Below are positions 11,755 to 22,985 of a DNA stretch of 64,000 bases, piece by piece. The position numbers and the translations under genes are program-made. Within the stretch, counting starts at the first letter, position 1. Each line of letters begins with the position of its first letter. The notes beneath the pieces are model-generated. The model made no database searches and was not told where the DNA came from. It was given only the letters and a program-made list of their open reading frames with translations. Source of the stretch: Blastobasis lacticolella (Eukaryota; Arthropoda; Insecta; Lepidoptera; Blastobasidae); contig LR990055.1 in the NCBI GenBank assembly GCA_905147135.1, forward strand, positions 744,001-808,000, in the 5' to 3' direction.

Positions 11755-11900
11755 CGATTTCTTGTGCGGATTTTAAAAATTGTTTGACTATTTCGATTTG
11801 CGTGGATTACATTTACATCATCTTATTAACGCGGATTTTTTGTTTCATTCGTTTCAATTGTGCGGATTTAGATGTTTGATTTCACTTTTATTTACGTGAA
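11755..11900 (+). repeat. degenerate 30-36 bp minisatellite
   Basis: The core tgcggattt or a close variant recurs at about 11765, 11801, 11831 and 11861, each following a T-rich ttcgattt/ttcaattg lead. Confidence 0.4.
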
Positions 11901-12929
11901 CTAAATTTTATTTATTTGCGTATATCTTCCGAATTGAATCCGGTTGATTTTCAGAGAATTGCTATAAACTAACATATTCCTGACGTTTTTCAAAATGTAT
12001 ACACAACGTAATGGGTCTGAAAATTTAAATCGATAACTAGACGATCACTCGCTTACGTACGGCCAAATCACAATTAAATTGTCTTTGATCGATAGTAGGT
12101 ACGCCATTTTTATTTATCAAGAAAAACAAGTCAGTCTGGACAGACTTTAAGTAAAAATTTTAATACCATTGTCCTCCATTTCACCATTGGGGGGGATAAC
12201 AAAACAAAAATCCCACTGTCCCCCATTCGGGGGACATTTGGGGGACAACGGGAATGACCCCTAAATAGGTTATAAATGTGGTTTTACAAAAAATATATAT
12301 TATATTCTATTCTGCCTATTCCTGTGGGATTCTGGGAAATATGTAGGTATGTCTCATATTATACTGTTATAGAACCTCAAATCTATATCAGCATACGGAG
12401 TAGCCTCGAAATTAGCATGTCCCAACATAACAGAGCTAAACGCTCATCAGTTAATAGGCACGCTTACAGACAAACACGCGAATTACAAACAGCCCGCTGT
12501 ACCCGCATTACGGTGTACATTATTCATGAGACGAAACCGGTTTACAGCGGTTAGAACCGGTTAATGACCTAAGCCGGTTTCAGTGGATGCGAGCCAGGTG
12601 ATTAGTGTGCCATTACACAATTACTAACTAACTGCTAAGATTGTTTGATTTGTGGAAGGCTATAAGTCAGCTTTAATAGCTTTGCACAATATAAAAGCTA
12701 GACTTTTACCGGGCTTTACCATACCCGAAGATAGGTGGTTGAGTAGTCACCATACCGGGTTCAGGGGGTTACCATTACGATCTGCTATGCACAGGTCCCA
12801 GGTTCGATTTTAAGCGAAATTTTGTACTTGCTCTGCCTCTACAAATCATTTACTTACTATTAAAAAAGTTAATGGCATCGGTGTTTCTTTATGTACTTTC
12901 AATAACTCACATGATCGATGTAAAACAAG
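11901..12929. other. no gene recognised; G-tract patch
   Basis: 12180-12255 has repeated GGGGGACA and its complement, including the 8-bp-arm hairpin tgtcccccattcgggggaca. The rest is unassigned. Confidence 0.4.
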
Positions 12930-13092
12930 TATATCCTACATAAAGTGTTTTATATGTTAGTGTTGTTTTTATATTGTTAAGTATATATTTTATTATTGTT
13001 AATTTGCATTCGTTTATTGGTTTTTATAAATTTAAATATTGTGTATTATATCTATGGGCCCTTGTTGCCTGAAATAAATGAATAAATAAATA
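12930..13092 (+). mobile_element. LINE 3' tail
   Basis: AT-rich UTR ending gggcccttgttgcctgaaat then aaatgaataaataaataa, the retrotransposon-style tail also seen at 3340-3385. Confidence 0.4.
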
Positions 13093-13560
13093 ATAATTAC
13101 CATCAGGTGAAATGCTTGAACGGTTGCCTCCCTTCCTATATAAAAATAGCAAAATTGAGCGCAACTAAGGGACGAAATCTGATACCATGACATGACATGA
13201 CGACCATTATAATGAAATCCTACGCCAATTATTCGGAAAAAATGCATGGAGTACGTAATTATATTCTCGGGTACTCACATAAATTTATAAATATGATAGG
13301 TATGTACATTCGGTGTAAAAATGAACCAACAAAGGGGAGTTGTTAAAACTTTAGTACGAACATATTGTACAGGAAAAATGTTAATCCGTTCTGGTACTGA
13401 CCTATCGACACTTTAGATGAAAGATAGAAATAAAATATTTTTTTCAGTCCTATATGGTTGATGGCAGCTTTTGACTTTGGGGCAATTTAATGTATTTTAT
13501 TTTATTTTTGGGGCCATAACCGCTAAAATGATTATTATTATTAGGTGAAATAAAGCTAAT
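13093..13560. other. no feature recognised
   Basis: AT-rich, unassigned. Confidence 0.35.
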
Positions 13561-13884
13561 TCATCATAATTTGGCGTTAATATCGGTTGCGCTTTGGGGC
13601 GCGAGGGGCCGGGGTCCGCCTTGACCATGATTCAGCTTTTGACATATCAGGTAATGCGAGGAGCGACTGCCATCTGACCTCTATGCTACCAGGGGAACCT
13701 GACCAGATTAGTTCGTGGTTACACATTAAGTCGCCTGAATGTTTTCCCTCACCGTAAGAGCATCGGTTAGTATTCAACTAATGTACACTGCCTAGAAAAG
13801 AGTTATTGGTACATGGCTGCAGTGGGATTCGGACTCGGCACCTCTTTCTTACGAGCTGAATACTAGCCACACGATCACCGATAC
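13561..13884 (-). mobile_element. SINE-1 copy
   Basis: Minus-strand element with tail ttggcgttaatatcggttg, the body block ccctcaccgtaagagcatcg and a worn tRNA-like head. Confidence 0.65.
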
Positions 13885-13925
13885 CCCTAAAAGATACTTA
13901 AATTAATATTTAAATAGAAATGTTT

Positions 13926-14002
13926 GGACATTTCACACAGCGCCATCTATCCCCAAAGTAATCAAAGCTTGTGTTAAAGGTGCTAGATAACTGATAAACT
14001 AT
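13926..14002 (-). mobile_element. SINE-2 tail fragment
   Basis: ttcacacagcgccatctatc and gtgctagataactgat in reverse orientation. Confidence 0.55.
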
Positions 14003-14454
14003 AATTATTTTATTCTGTGTAAGGATAAGCTAGACCTTAAAATATCCCCTGACTTGTACTTGCACGTAAACCTACGCAACCTACAGCATTAGCCCGATTA
14101 CTTATTCAGCCATACAAAGCGGCCGTGACAGTAACAACCGTCATTAGCTTTGCCGATTCTAATACTGGTAGTTAGGTGCACAAACGATTCCTTTTGCCTA
14201 CACAAATTACTGGGGAACGAACTAATTTAATAACCCTACTATTTCTACAAAGTTTAGTTTATCACATTGTTTTGTCCTGAGCGGTTTTTGTGGTCAATAT
14301 TTCGGTTTGCTAGCAGATGTTTTGGGTGCGCAGATAGTACGCAGGCGTCTTGATCCAATTGAGTAAAACCAAATTGAAGTAATACGCAGATTGTACGGCG
14401 TACGGCCCCGGGACGAAATTGATGTGTGCATTTCAATTTCTCTTCCGGGTTTGT
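14003..14454. other. no feature recognised
   Basis: 14280-14420 could be a decayed coding remnant of a transposon, but no motif was firm enough to name. Confidence 0.3.
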
Positions 14455-14695
14455 TCATCATCATCAACACAGCCCTGTCGTAACAGTCCACAGCAGGACT
14501 AAGGGCCTCTCCCAGGAAAAGGGAGGTTATTGTCATAATCGCCATGCTTGGCCGGCGCTGGAATGGAAAAACGCTGCTGCCCATTTTCCAGCCTGCGGGG
14601 ACTAGATCTTTTGCCTCGAAAACATGAGTTGCCTTGTACGACACCCACGAGTGTAAGTGTTGGTGCTATTCTACTCTGCCGGACACCACACGGCC
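14455..14695 (-). mobile_element. family-3 repeat copy
   Basis: Minus strand: ggccgtgtggtgtccggcag at the right end, the lead block cgaggcaaaagatct, and a tail with GATGATGATG at the left. Confidence 0.55.
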
Positions 14696-15879
14696 CCCAC
14701 CAATAATTGAGGTGACCTGTCAATTGGGGCGCTAGTTCTGCGTTTTATCTGAAGCATGTAGTATTCTGTGACAGAATTAAAATACTGCCAACAAAGCGAA
14801 ATGGATAATAAGGAACGTTTCGGAGAAAGAAACTAACATGCCGCCATTGTGAAATCAGTACACTGTCGTCCCGTAAAAACGACCTAGCGCTCTCCTTCAT
14901 AGAATTGAACGCATTTGACATAGTAACGTTGGCGCCAAAATTTGGCGATTTAAACTAACTAATTTTAGAAGGTGTACAATAACCTAGGATGACTCCCTCT
15001 ACGACAATAACGAAGTCGACGGGAAAGATCGTAGACTACTAAATAGCTTCGAGTTACCTTTATTTCCTCTTTATATAGCCGTTTAGTACTCCTAATGCAA
15101 TATATCAAAGTATCCTGGCAAAATATATTTTATACCACAAAGATTGTAAGCAGCAGTTGTGGACATCATAATCATCAAATAGCTTATCCAGTAGCATTGT
15201 AACAATTCTGTGACAAGAGTGGCCACAGAGAACGGCGTTGAAATTTTCGTTTTTTAATCGAAATCACCAAGTTAACCGGCACAAACCGGATTCAATTATC
15301 GCGAGACAAACAACCGGCGGCCGATACAGCTACCGGTTTATAAAATGTGTGAAATGAACTCAATTTGAATACTTTCTTTATTGAGCGGCCCGCGGATTAC
15401 AATGGCCGCCGCGAGCGCGTTCCGAGCCTACGATCCGACCGAAATTTTTTACCTTACGCGTGAGACGAGCCTATGATAATGCCTGTCCATATAGGGAGCT
15501 ACTGTTGCTTTTTAATTCTACACAGTGACAAACGAGCAGACAGACCACCTGATGGTAAGCGGTAACTTTCGCCCATATAATAACCTACGATTCATGGATT
15601 TAGGTCATAATGTCACTGTGAGTAGCGAAATAAGTTTTATTTATTGATTGTCAGGCTAAAGCGGTGGACCGACGACCTTGTAAAGATCGCAGATCCGATC
15701 TTTGTGGAGAAATCTCTGGGGACGACCCATACCCAGCAGTGGCCGTCTTTCAGTTAATATGATGAAGTTAAGCTATGTCAATGTAAAATATTTGAGGTTA
15801 AAGCAACCACAACCTCCCGTACCGTATACAGCAACTTTAAACCAGACAACCGCACTCGCATGTCGCGAACGCACCCTCG
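14696..15879. other. no gene recognised
   Basis: Contains a TTGGCGCCAAAA site at about 14929 (E2F-like) and a family-5 stub at 15535-15590 (minus strand). Otherwise unassigned. Confidence 0.35.
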
Positions 15880-15998
15880 GAGCGGCGGGAAATTTCGGCG
15901 GGAAAATCCAGATTATTTCGCACTTGCCGTTAATTTTCGCGCGCAAAAAGTGAATGCGCGTTGTCTACGTTCCCGTTGTATTCCATTCGAGGATCAGT
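15880..15998 (+). promoter_or_regulatory. E2F-like site cluster with an initiator-like TCAGT
   Basis: GGCGGGAAA at 15884-15892, GGCGGGAAAA at 15897-15906 and the palindrome ttttcgcgcgcaaaa at 15934-15948 match E2F/DP-type motifs within 65 bp. TCAGT at 15994-15998 resembles an arthropod initiator. No exon was identified downstream, so promoter function is inferred from motifs only. Confidence 0.3.
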
Positions 15999-16282
15999 TA
16001 AGCTTTTAAACTGTCCATGGTTACGCGACGTTTGTTTATTTATTTATTCGTACGGCATTAATAGTTTGTTTATGGCCCGGGAAGTGATGTGTTGGAATTT
16101 CTGGCTGTTTGTCATCATTAATTACGGGTTGTGCCGTAACTGTATCGAGATTCAGTTTGTTTAATATTAAATATATTAAATTAGGTATGATATGATTATT
16201 TTGTTATCCACAACTTACATGACATACCTACCTTATGAACTGTTTATTTACGAAACATATATGTACTTATATTTTACTTACC

Positions 16283-16520
16283 TTAAAACTCACTTTCAGG
16301 TGACTAAATGTGTAAATATAATCCAATCTGGTCAGGTTCCCATTGCAAACAGGAACCTGACTAGATTGGATCACGGAGGTTAGATTTACATAGACATAGA
16401 CATTGGCGTATCTTTGACGTAGATAGCAATCGCTCCACTGGTAGTTATGTCATCTGCCAAATCCTGGTGCATGGTGAAGCCAGGGGCCGGTTATCGCGCG
16501 CGTGAGCACAACCGGGACAT
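16283..16520 (+). mobile_element. SINE-1 fragment with internal snap-back
   Basis: Plus-orientation body. At 16321-16371 the block atccaatctggtcaggttcc is followed, after an 11-nt loop, by its own reverse complement (19 of 20 paired) where a normal copy continues straight on. Confidence 0.6.
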
Positions 16521-16535
16521 GATATTTTGTTTTAT

Positions 16536-16645
16536 TGGTCAATTCCGTTCATTTTGATGGACACATAGTACCGATTGCCACTCAAGTCTGTTGGAAACCT
16601 GTGCATTAGAGCGCACTGTGAGACCTCATAGAAAACGTTTCTGAG
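16536..16645 (+). repeat. dispersed repeat family 6
   Basis: Same blocks as 5273-5387, here directly joined to the tail of a SINE-1. Confidence 0.45.
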
Positions 16646-16646
16646 T

Positions 16647-17050
16647 CATCATCATCATCATCTTGGCGTTAATGTCCCGGTTGTGCTCTCGCGCACTAGG
16701 GCCCGGGGTCCGCCTTGACCATGATCCAGGATTCAGCAGGTCAGGTAATTACAGTGGAGCGACTGCCATCTGACCTCCATGGCCCTGCTACCAGGGGAAC
16801 CTAAACAGATTGGATCATGGTTACACATCCAGTCGCCTGAATGTGCAGGTTTCATCACGATGTTTTCCCTCACCATAAGAGCATCGGTTAGTATTCAACA
16901 TACACACATACATACACACACAACACACATACATAACTCAGAAAACAGTCATTGGCACATGGCCGGAGCGGGGTTCGAACCCTATACGTCGTAGCCGGTT
17001 CCTTACACCGTAAGAGCATATCGGTTAGTGTTCAACTATGTAGGTAGGTT
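16647..17050 (-). mobile_element. SINE-1 copy with an aberrant end
   Basis: Near-consensus body. The head breaks off at tacgtcgtagccggttcctt and is followed by a second piece of body (accgtaagagcatatcggtt). The same junction occurs at 17720-17790. A CA-rich run lies at 16899-16935. Confidence 0.6.
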
Positions 17051-17439
17051 TTCAAATATTCTCTATAGAAAACGTTTCTGAGTACGGACGAATATTTCAC
17101 CTTACTCTAACAGCTGCAAAGTGATCGAAACGGCATAAAATGACAAATATAAAACCGCAAGTTCTTTCATTTGGAATGTCATTATACCCTTTGTCCCGGG
17201 AAAACGTGTTCAAATTACCTATCCCTTTATGTTCATTACAGCCTCTCCCGGGGAAATTCACAATAGCACAGAACTCCGACATGAGGTGAGGCATAAAGTA
17301 CCGCGTAATATGAAATGAACAGAGATTTTAAATAGAAATAACAAGGTGGAAACCTGGTTCTGTAGCGTGGTTCTGTATGAAGTAATAGATAATTCACATC
17401 AACAGCCTACAACTTGAGCCTCGTCCACATTATAACAAT
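17051..17439. other. no feature recognised
   Basis: Unassigned. A fragment tagaaaacgtttctgag at 17067 also occurs at 16630 beside family 6. Confidence 0.35.
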
Positions 17440-17800
17440 ATTCTTGGCGTTAAGATCCCGGTTGGGCAGTAGCGCGCTAGGACTCGGGGTCCGCCATGAC
17501 CATGACCCATTAGTTGGTAGATCAGGTAAACAGTTTTCGTAACTATGATAACCAGGGGAACCTGACCAGATGGGATCATGGTCACACATTCAGTCGCCGT
17601 CACACGCCAGTGCAGGTTTCATCACTATGTTTTCCCTCACCGTAAGAGCATCGGTTATCATTCAACTAATGTATATATCTCAGAAACGAGTCATTGATAC
17701 ATGGCCGCAGTGGGATTCGAACCCGATACGTCGTAGCCGGTTCCTTACACCGTAAGAGCATATCAGTTAGTGTTCAACTATGTATGTAGGTTATTCAATA
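17440..17800 (-). mobile_element. SINE-1 copy, same aberrant end
   Basis: Shares the tacgtcgtagccggttcctt/accgtaagagcat junction and the downstream ttcaactatgta.gtagg with the copy about 750 bp upstream. Confidence 0.6.
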
Positions 17801-18069
17801 TAAAAACACAAACATACCCAACAACCTCTTCGTTACCGAACCCAAAACATAACAGTGACCTTCCCACAACGGAATCAATATTCGTTTTGGCCTACAAATG
17901 AGTTACAATGCGCTACGGGACGATACACATTTCTGGAAAAAGGGAACGTGCCTTGATAGTGATGGGCAAATGAGTAAGATTCATTCGAATAAATACTTAA
18001 CAAACATGTACAATATACCGCACAATATTATCGTATGCGTTCATAGTTACCTGTGACCCTAGAATCGCA

Positions 18070-18345
18070 ATCAAGCTTAAGAGGCGAATAAACAAGTGCA
18101 TCATTAGGCCTGTGATGCTTTACGGCGAACCCTGCCGGCGCGACGCAGCACATCCGCGAACCCCACGCCAACGAAATGAAAATGCTGCGGTGGATGTGTG
18201 GCAGCCTTGACGTGAGAGATATCGCGGATGAAATCAAAGAGGCTGCGCTGGTTTGGTCACATATTGTGTAAGTCCCAGGGATACGTGAGAAACAGGTGCC
18301 TAAACCTGCTTGTATCAGAAAAAAGATCCCGCGGGAGACCCATTA
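18070..18345 (+). pseudogene. RTE-like LINE reverse transcriptase C-terminal fragment
   Basis: Frame pieces LKRRINKCIIRPVMLYGE (from 18077), then after a frameshift HANEMKMLRWMCGS (near 18165), and later SEKRSRGRP (near 18320). Their order and wording match the end of RTE-type ORF2 proteins. At least one frameshift and a stop make it non-functional. Confidence 0.6.
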
Positions 18346-18761
18346 ATCGTCCCTTTTTCATGATTTCAAATTTTTTATTCAGTATGCGATAGCTTAAAGA
18401 TGAATTTATTGAACGTGAATATAATAAAACTGTACAATGTTATTCTATGTCAATTATTCGAATAATTCGATTATTTTTTTTAACACTCGCCCATCTCTAT
18501 TTCATCACAGGGCAGACCTGATATTATCAAAGACTGTTTTTGTTTTGGGTGCAATCACGTGGGGCTGAAATATTACTGTGCAAGAAAAGTTGTATGTGAA
18601 AATAAAAAGGACCTTCGTGTCTTGTCGCTGGTGCTCACTGCAGACGTTTACTGCACAGTATTTTTTGATTTCCAGACGGTTTTTGTTGGAGAGACAGCTT
18701 CGAATGTTTGTATTTACTTAATGATAGATTGCATGTACATACTGTCATAGTGTAGTTAGAC

Positions 18762-19025
18762 CATCGGTGGCACATTGCGGGTCCGACTTGTAAGCGGAAG
18801 GTAGCGGTACCGAATTCGATTCCCAGTGCAGCCACGTAGTAATATTTTTTGTGAATAATGTAGGTACGTTAGTTGAATACTAACCAATGTTCGTACGGTA
18901 AGGAAAAATATCGTGTTGAAGCCTGTACATTCAGGCGACTGAATGTGTAATCATGACCCTTTGTGGTCAAGTTCCACTGTCAACAGGACCACGGAGGTCA
19001 GATGCAGACGCTTCACTGTAATATA
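18762..19025 (+). mobile_element. SINE-1 left part, interrupted
   Basis: tRNA-like head at 18762-18835 (ccgacttgtaagcgg, ttcgattcccagtgc), body to cttcactgtaat. The remainder continues at 19377 after a LINE insertion. Confidence 0.6.
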
Positions 19026-19376
19026 ATGTTAGAGAGGTAAGGCATAGCGGGGTATCTCGTTCGAATTGGAGCCGCCCGACTGGGGAAGTACCTCCACCTT
19101 ACAGAATATCGCAGCTAAATAATACTCTTCTAAATAGTATTGTGTTTCTGCCGGTGAGTAAGGTTTCCAGTGCTCCATGGGGTGGGGATTTGGGGAACCG
19201 TGGCTTTGGCAGTGGAGTGGCATTTGCTTTTTGCTGCCAGAGCAACGTGTTATAGAGGTGGGCAACGCATTAGCGATACTCTTGGTGTTGCTAATGTCTA
19301 TAGGCAGTGGTGACCACTTTCCATCAGGTGGCCCGCTTGCCTGTTTGCCTACCGTATGACATAAAAAGAAAAAAAA
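19026..19376 (+). mobile_element. LINE 3' end (family 5), best copy
   Basis: Contains cccgactggggaagtacctc, ggttgctaatgtctat-type blocks, ccatcaggtggcccgcttgc and a poly(A) run at 19364-19378. It sits inside a SINE-1 at the body block actgtaat|tacctg. Confidence 0.65.
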
Positions 19377-19465
19377 AATTACCTGATCTGCCAAATCCTT
19401 GATCATGGTAAAGGCTGACCCAGTCCTTCGTGTGCGAGAGCACAACTGAGACTTTAACGCTAAGA
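19377..19465 (+). mobile_element. SINE-1 right part
   Basis: attacctgatctgccaaatc through gagcacaactgagactttaa to gctaagatga. Completes the copy begun at 18762. Confidence 0.6.
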
Positions 19466-20494
19466 TGAAGTTTTTTTTTGTGATTCCACCGATTTTTGTT
19501 GGAAAAACTTTGAATGTTTGTTGTTGGTAATTACGCAAAGTTAAGTATGATGCATGCTTAATGGCGAAGCTTAGTCAGTTCGTATAACTTACTCTTGTAC
19601 TCTTGTTGTTGGTATACGAGAATCATGGAAGCAGCGATTTCGGTTGAGTGATTTCAAATTGCGATCTTCGACCGTCCTGCCAAGCGTGCATGGAGATTAA
19701 TAGCACCACCGACTACTAACGTGGTATAGGCACAAGTCCAGGAGTGGACTGTTATGGGCTGGACGTGACATTTGTAATTGTATCTTATCTTTTTACCAGG
19801 TGGAAGGACTCTGTCAAGCCCGAGGATTCCACCAGTGGAATGATGAGGTACTCAGCGCAATTACAGGCATGAGGCATTTCAACTTAATCCTCACAGTGAC
19901 GCCATACGAAGTTGCTCTGGGTCCACTATGAATTCATTAGCTAAATATACTAGTATATTTAAGTTTATGATATAATTATTCCTGCATAACAATTGCACTC
20001 GCAACTAACTTCCGAACCGCCGCGCCGTAAAGATTGACACAAGGTGTAACTCAAATTGACGCGAATCCTAACTCAAATTCTAGCTAGAACAAAACTAGAC
20101 TAGAACCTAGCACCATCCAATATCAAATCGCCTAACCAAACATAAGGTATCAAGGAATACCGAGGCAGCCTCGCAATGGCTAATCCAGCAATACATTGGG
20201 CTAATCAAATGGAAGGAGATAATTGAAAAGATAAGGTGGGAATTATCTTTTCTCTCGCTCACATCGCCGAACGGCCGAGTAATGGGGCAGTTAGTTCGAT
20301 TGCCGGGAATTATTTACCTTTCCACAAGGATTTATGGCTTTCTTCTCTGCTTCGCCGTTTCGTTTTGGCCAGCGTAGTTTAAGTTTTTTCTTTCTGAGGT
20401 AAAATTTGTACATAAGACTCTTTTTCGACGCTTTGTTTTTCATTCCTACATGAAAGTTCGGTTTGGTTCCTTCGCATACGTTATTCCCAGGGTT
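19466..20494. other. no gene recognised
   Basis: A family-3 tail stub lies at 19735-19770 (gtggactgttatgggctgg). The rest is unassigned. Confidence 0.35.
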
Positions 20495-20582
20495 TTGCAG
20501 TAGTCCATAGGCGGTGGTAACCTCTTTCCATCAGGTAACCCGCTTATGCGTTTGCCCCACTCCACAATTGTTTTAAAAAAAT
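20495..20582 (+). mobile_element. LINE 3' end (family 5)
   Basis: gtccataggcggtggtaacc, ctttccatcaggtaacccgc and an A-rich end. Confidence 0.55.
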
Positions 20583-20587
20583 AAGAC

Positions 20588-20637
20588 GAATCCATAGGAG
20601 ATAGAGATAAACCGTTGTCTCTATCAACTATGGATTC
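20588..20637. repeat. imperfect hairpin
   Basis: gaatccatag at 20588 pairs with ctatggattc at 20628. Pairing continues imperfectly through gatagagata/tctctatc. Confidence 0.5.
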
Positions 20638-20651
20638 AGATTTCCTTTACT

Positions 20652-20954
20652 GTAACGCAAAATTATTGTAAACACAAACACGCTAAAACCGACAATTATC
20701 CCTAAACACGAATCGTTTAAATCACACCACAGACCAATGAACTTGTCGTAAAAAAATCACTGCGTTATTATGGACACCTCACACTTGACCAACAATGTAT
20801 TCAATTCATTTTCGAAACTGCTTCACTCTCTCATACCGACAAACAATCCTGTAAATACCTGCGTAACCATTAAATTATTGTAAACCGAAACACGCCAAAC
20901 CGTCAATTATCCCCAAACACAATCGTTTACAACACCACAGACCAAAGACCGAAC
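20652..20954 (+). repeat. 90-bp direct duplication
   Basis: 20652-20742 and 20863-20954 share, in order, aattattgtaaac, aaacacgc, caattatccc.aaacac, aatcgttta and caccacagacca. Identity is roughly 80 percent by eye. The unit is not one of the other families in the window. Confidence 0.6.
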
Positions 20955-21800
20955 AAACACCGTGATCAAATCATAAGAAAGCGAACATCCCCGGTCAATG
21001 GCTGAGCCTTACGTGCGGAAACCTGATCAAATGAGCCGAGAGGATCGTGGATCACATTGGAAATTGGTGGAATATTGGTTTAGGATCCAACGTGGGGTAC
21101 GGCACGTTAACTGTGCTGTATGAGTGTATAGGTAAACGTTAGGATTTCGACTGTTGATTAATGATTTACAGTAATAAACTGAGAAAATTTGTTTGAATTG
21201 ATTTATAATAGATTAATATTATTTTATAATTTAGTATTAGCATTATTTAATTTATTTCCGTCATGTAAATATTTCTTTTAAACATAATAAAATATAGATT
21301 TAGATTTATTATATAAACATATAATAAAAAAGTAAAAAATATTTAAATAATAATTTAGGGCGGAGAAGAAATAGCAATAGCAAATTTTTTTTTGTCTGTT
21401 TGTTACCGCTAATTTGCGGAACTTCTGGATGAATTTGAATGAAACTTTTTTTGTTGTGAAACTGTTAAGCCTGGGTAACATATAGGGTATAATTGATATT
21501 GGAAAATGTAACATCTGACGTAAAACCATAATAAACCTAAAGCTAAATAGCTAAACTGTAAGAAAACATGGAAATGGCGCCGAATGGATTTCAATGGGGT
21601 TTTCATAGTTTGGTAGCTTGGGGTGTAACTCTAAATCTAGGCCATGTTTTATCTAATACGGTTGGGTAGAACCAGAGATACAGCTTAACATCTCCATAAT
21701 ACTAGCTTTCATACATTAGGGAGGTAATTTAAACTAGACGCTCGCGAAAGAGATAAACTGCCCTGAAAACGATTTCTACGCAGACGAAGACGCGGGCAAA
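20955..21800. other. no gene recognised; AT-rich
   Basis: 21405-21540 vaguely resembles RTE-like LINE debris. No firm feature. Confidence 0.35.
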
Positions 21801-22193
21801 AGCTATGTACTATAAATCATCATCATCTTGGCGTTAATGTCCCGGTTGTGTTCTCGCGCACGAGGGCCCGGGGTCCGCCTTGACCATGATCCAGGATTTG
21901 GCAGGTCAGGTAATTACAGTGGAGCGACTGCCATCTGACCTCCATGACCCTGCTAAGGGGAACCTGACCAGATTGGATCATGGTTACACATCCAGTCGCC
22001 TGAATGTGCAGGTTTCATCACGATGTTTTCCCTCACCGTAAGAGCATCGGTTAGTATTCAACTAATGTACGTAACTCAGAAAACAGTCATTGGTACATGG
22101 CCGGAGCGGGATTCGAACCCGGGACCTCTGGCTTACGAGTCGTATACTCTAACCGCTCGGCCACCGACGCTCTTTTAGCTATGTACTATAAAT
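21801..22193 (-). mobile_element. intact SINE-1 with 17-bp target duplications
   Basis: Element 21818-22176 on the minus strand, flanked by perfect repeats agctatgtactataaat at 21801-21817 and 22177-22193. The head (minus strand, from 22176) reads gagcgtcggtggccgagcgg then ttagag, with an anticodon-like loop ctcgtaa and a B box gggttcgaatccc, as in an RNA polymerase III promoter. The 3' end is a short GATGATGATG tail. Best reference copy in the window. Confidence 0.85.
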
Positions 22194-22985
22194 AAACAAA
22201 TAAATAGAAATAAAGGTTATCGACGAACCTGGTATTGAAGAATTTTCCCCAATACATAATAATGTTATGTTATATTGACCATTTTCATAAGCGTATACGG
22301 TTAATAGGAAGCCCAAACGACTGGAAGGGTACGACTCAAATGAAGCGAAAATCGCCCGTTGGTTTAGGCGCGGGACACAACAATTTTCCATGGATCTGTG
22401 AAATGAAATGGAAGTATAATAGAGTATATTTTACGCTTTAATGCAATTTGGAGAGATTGGTTGAAGAATTTCCTTTTTTCGTCATTTGAAAACACAATGT
22501 CATGTTGAAAACTGTGTTTAATATGCATGAGAAAATAGACTACGTTAGTAATGTATTGACATCGCTGAGTCGGTTGTGTAATTCCTAGGATCGGGTACAG
22601 TGAAGGATAAAGAGCACGGTAACAGACCTTGGCAGAGGACCTGACCGCTCGGATGATGTTGATGATGGCATCTTCACTTCACTTCCTTCTATCCTCTTTT
22701 GGTAAGCAGTTTAATAACAAGCTTATTAACTTGCAATATTTGTATATAACTATGTATGTTTGATGCAAATCTTGCAAGCCCATATTGACCCACTTTACCG
22801 TGTTCAATTGAGCTGAAATTTTATATACCTTTGTAACTTGGATGACAATACATTAATATGATACTATTGGTCTGGTCTGATGATAGAGTCAGAAGATGGT
22901 CATAGGGACTACTGAACGCAACAAGATAACCCCATCGTGTTTAGGTTCTTGGAAATGGTCTTGAGGAGTATGTATCTAAACTCTT
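22194..22985. other. no feature recognised
   Basis: Unassigned AT-rich sequence. Confidence 0.35.

Noticed and set aside
19029..19538. 169-codon minus-strand ORF
   Set aside because: Lies across a family-5 LINE end and SINE-1 sequence; antisense translation of repeats.
22105..22176. tRNA-like fold on the minus strand with loop ctcgtaa
   Set aside because: It is the head of SINE-1, flanked by target duplications; not a functional tRNA.
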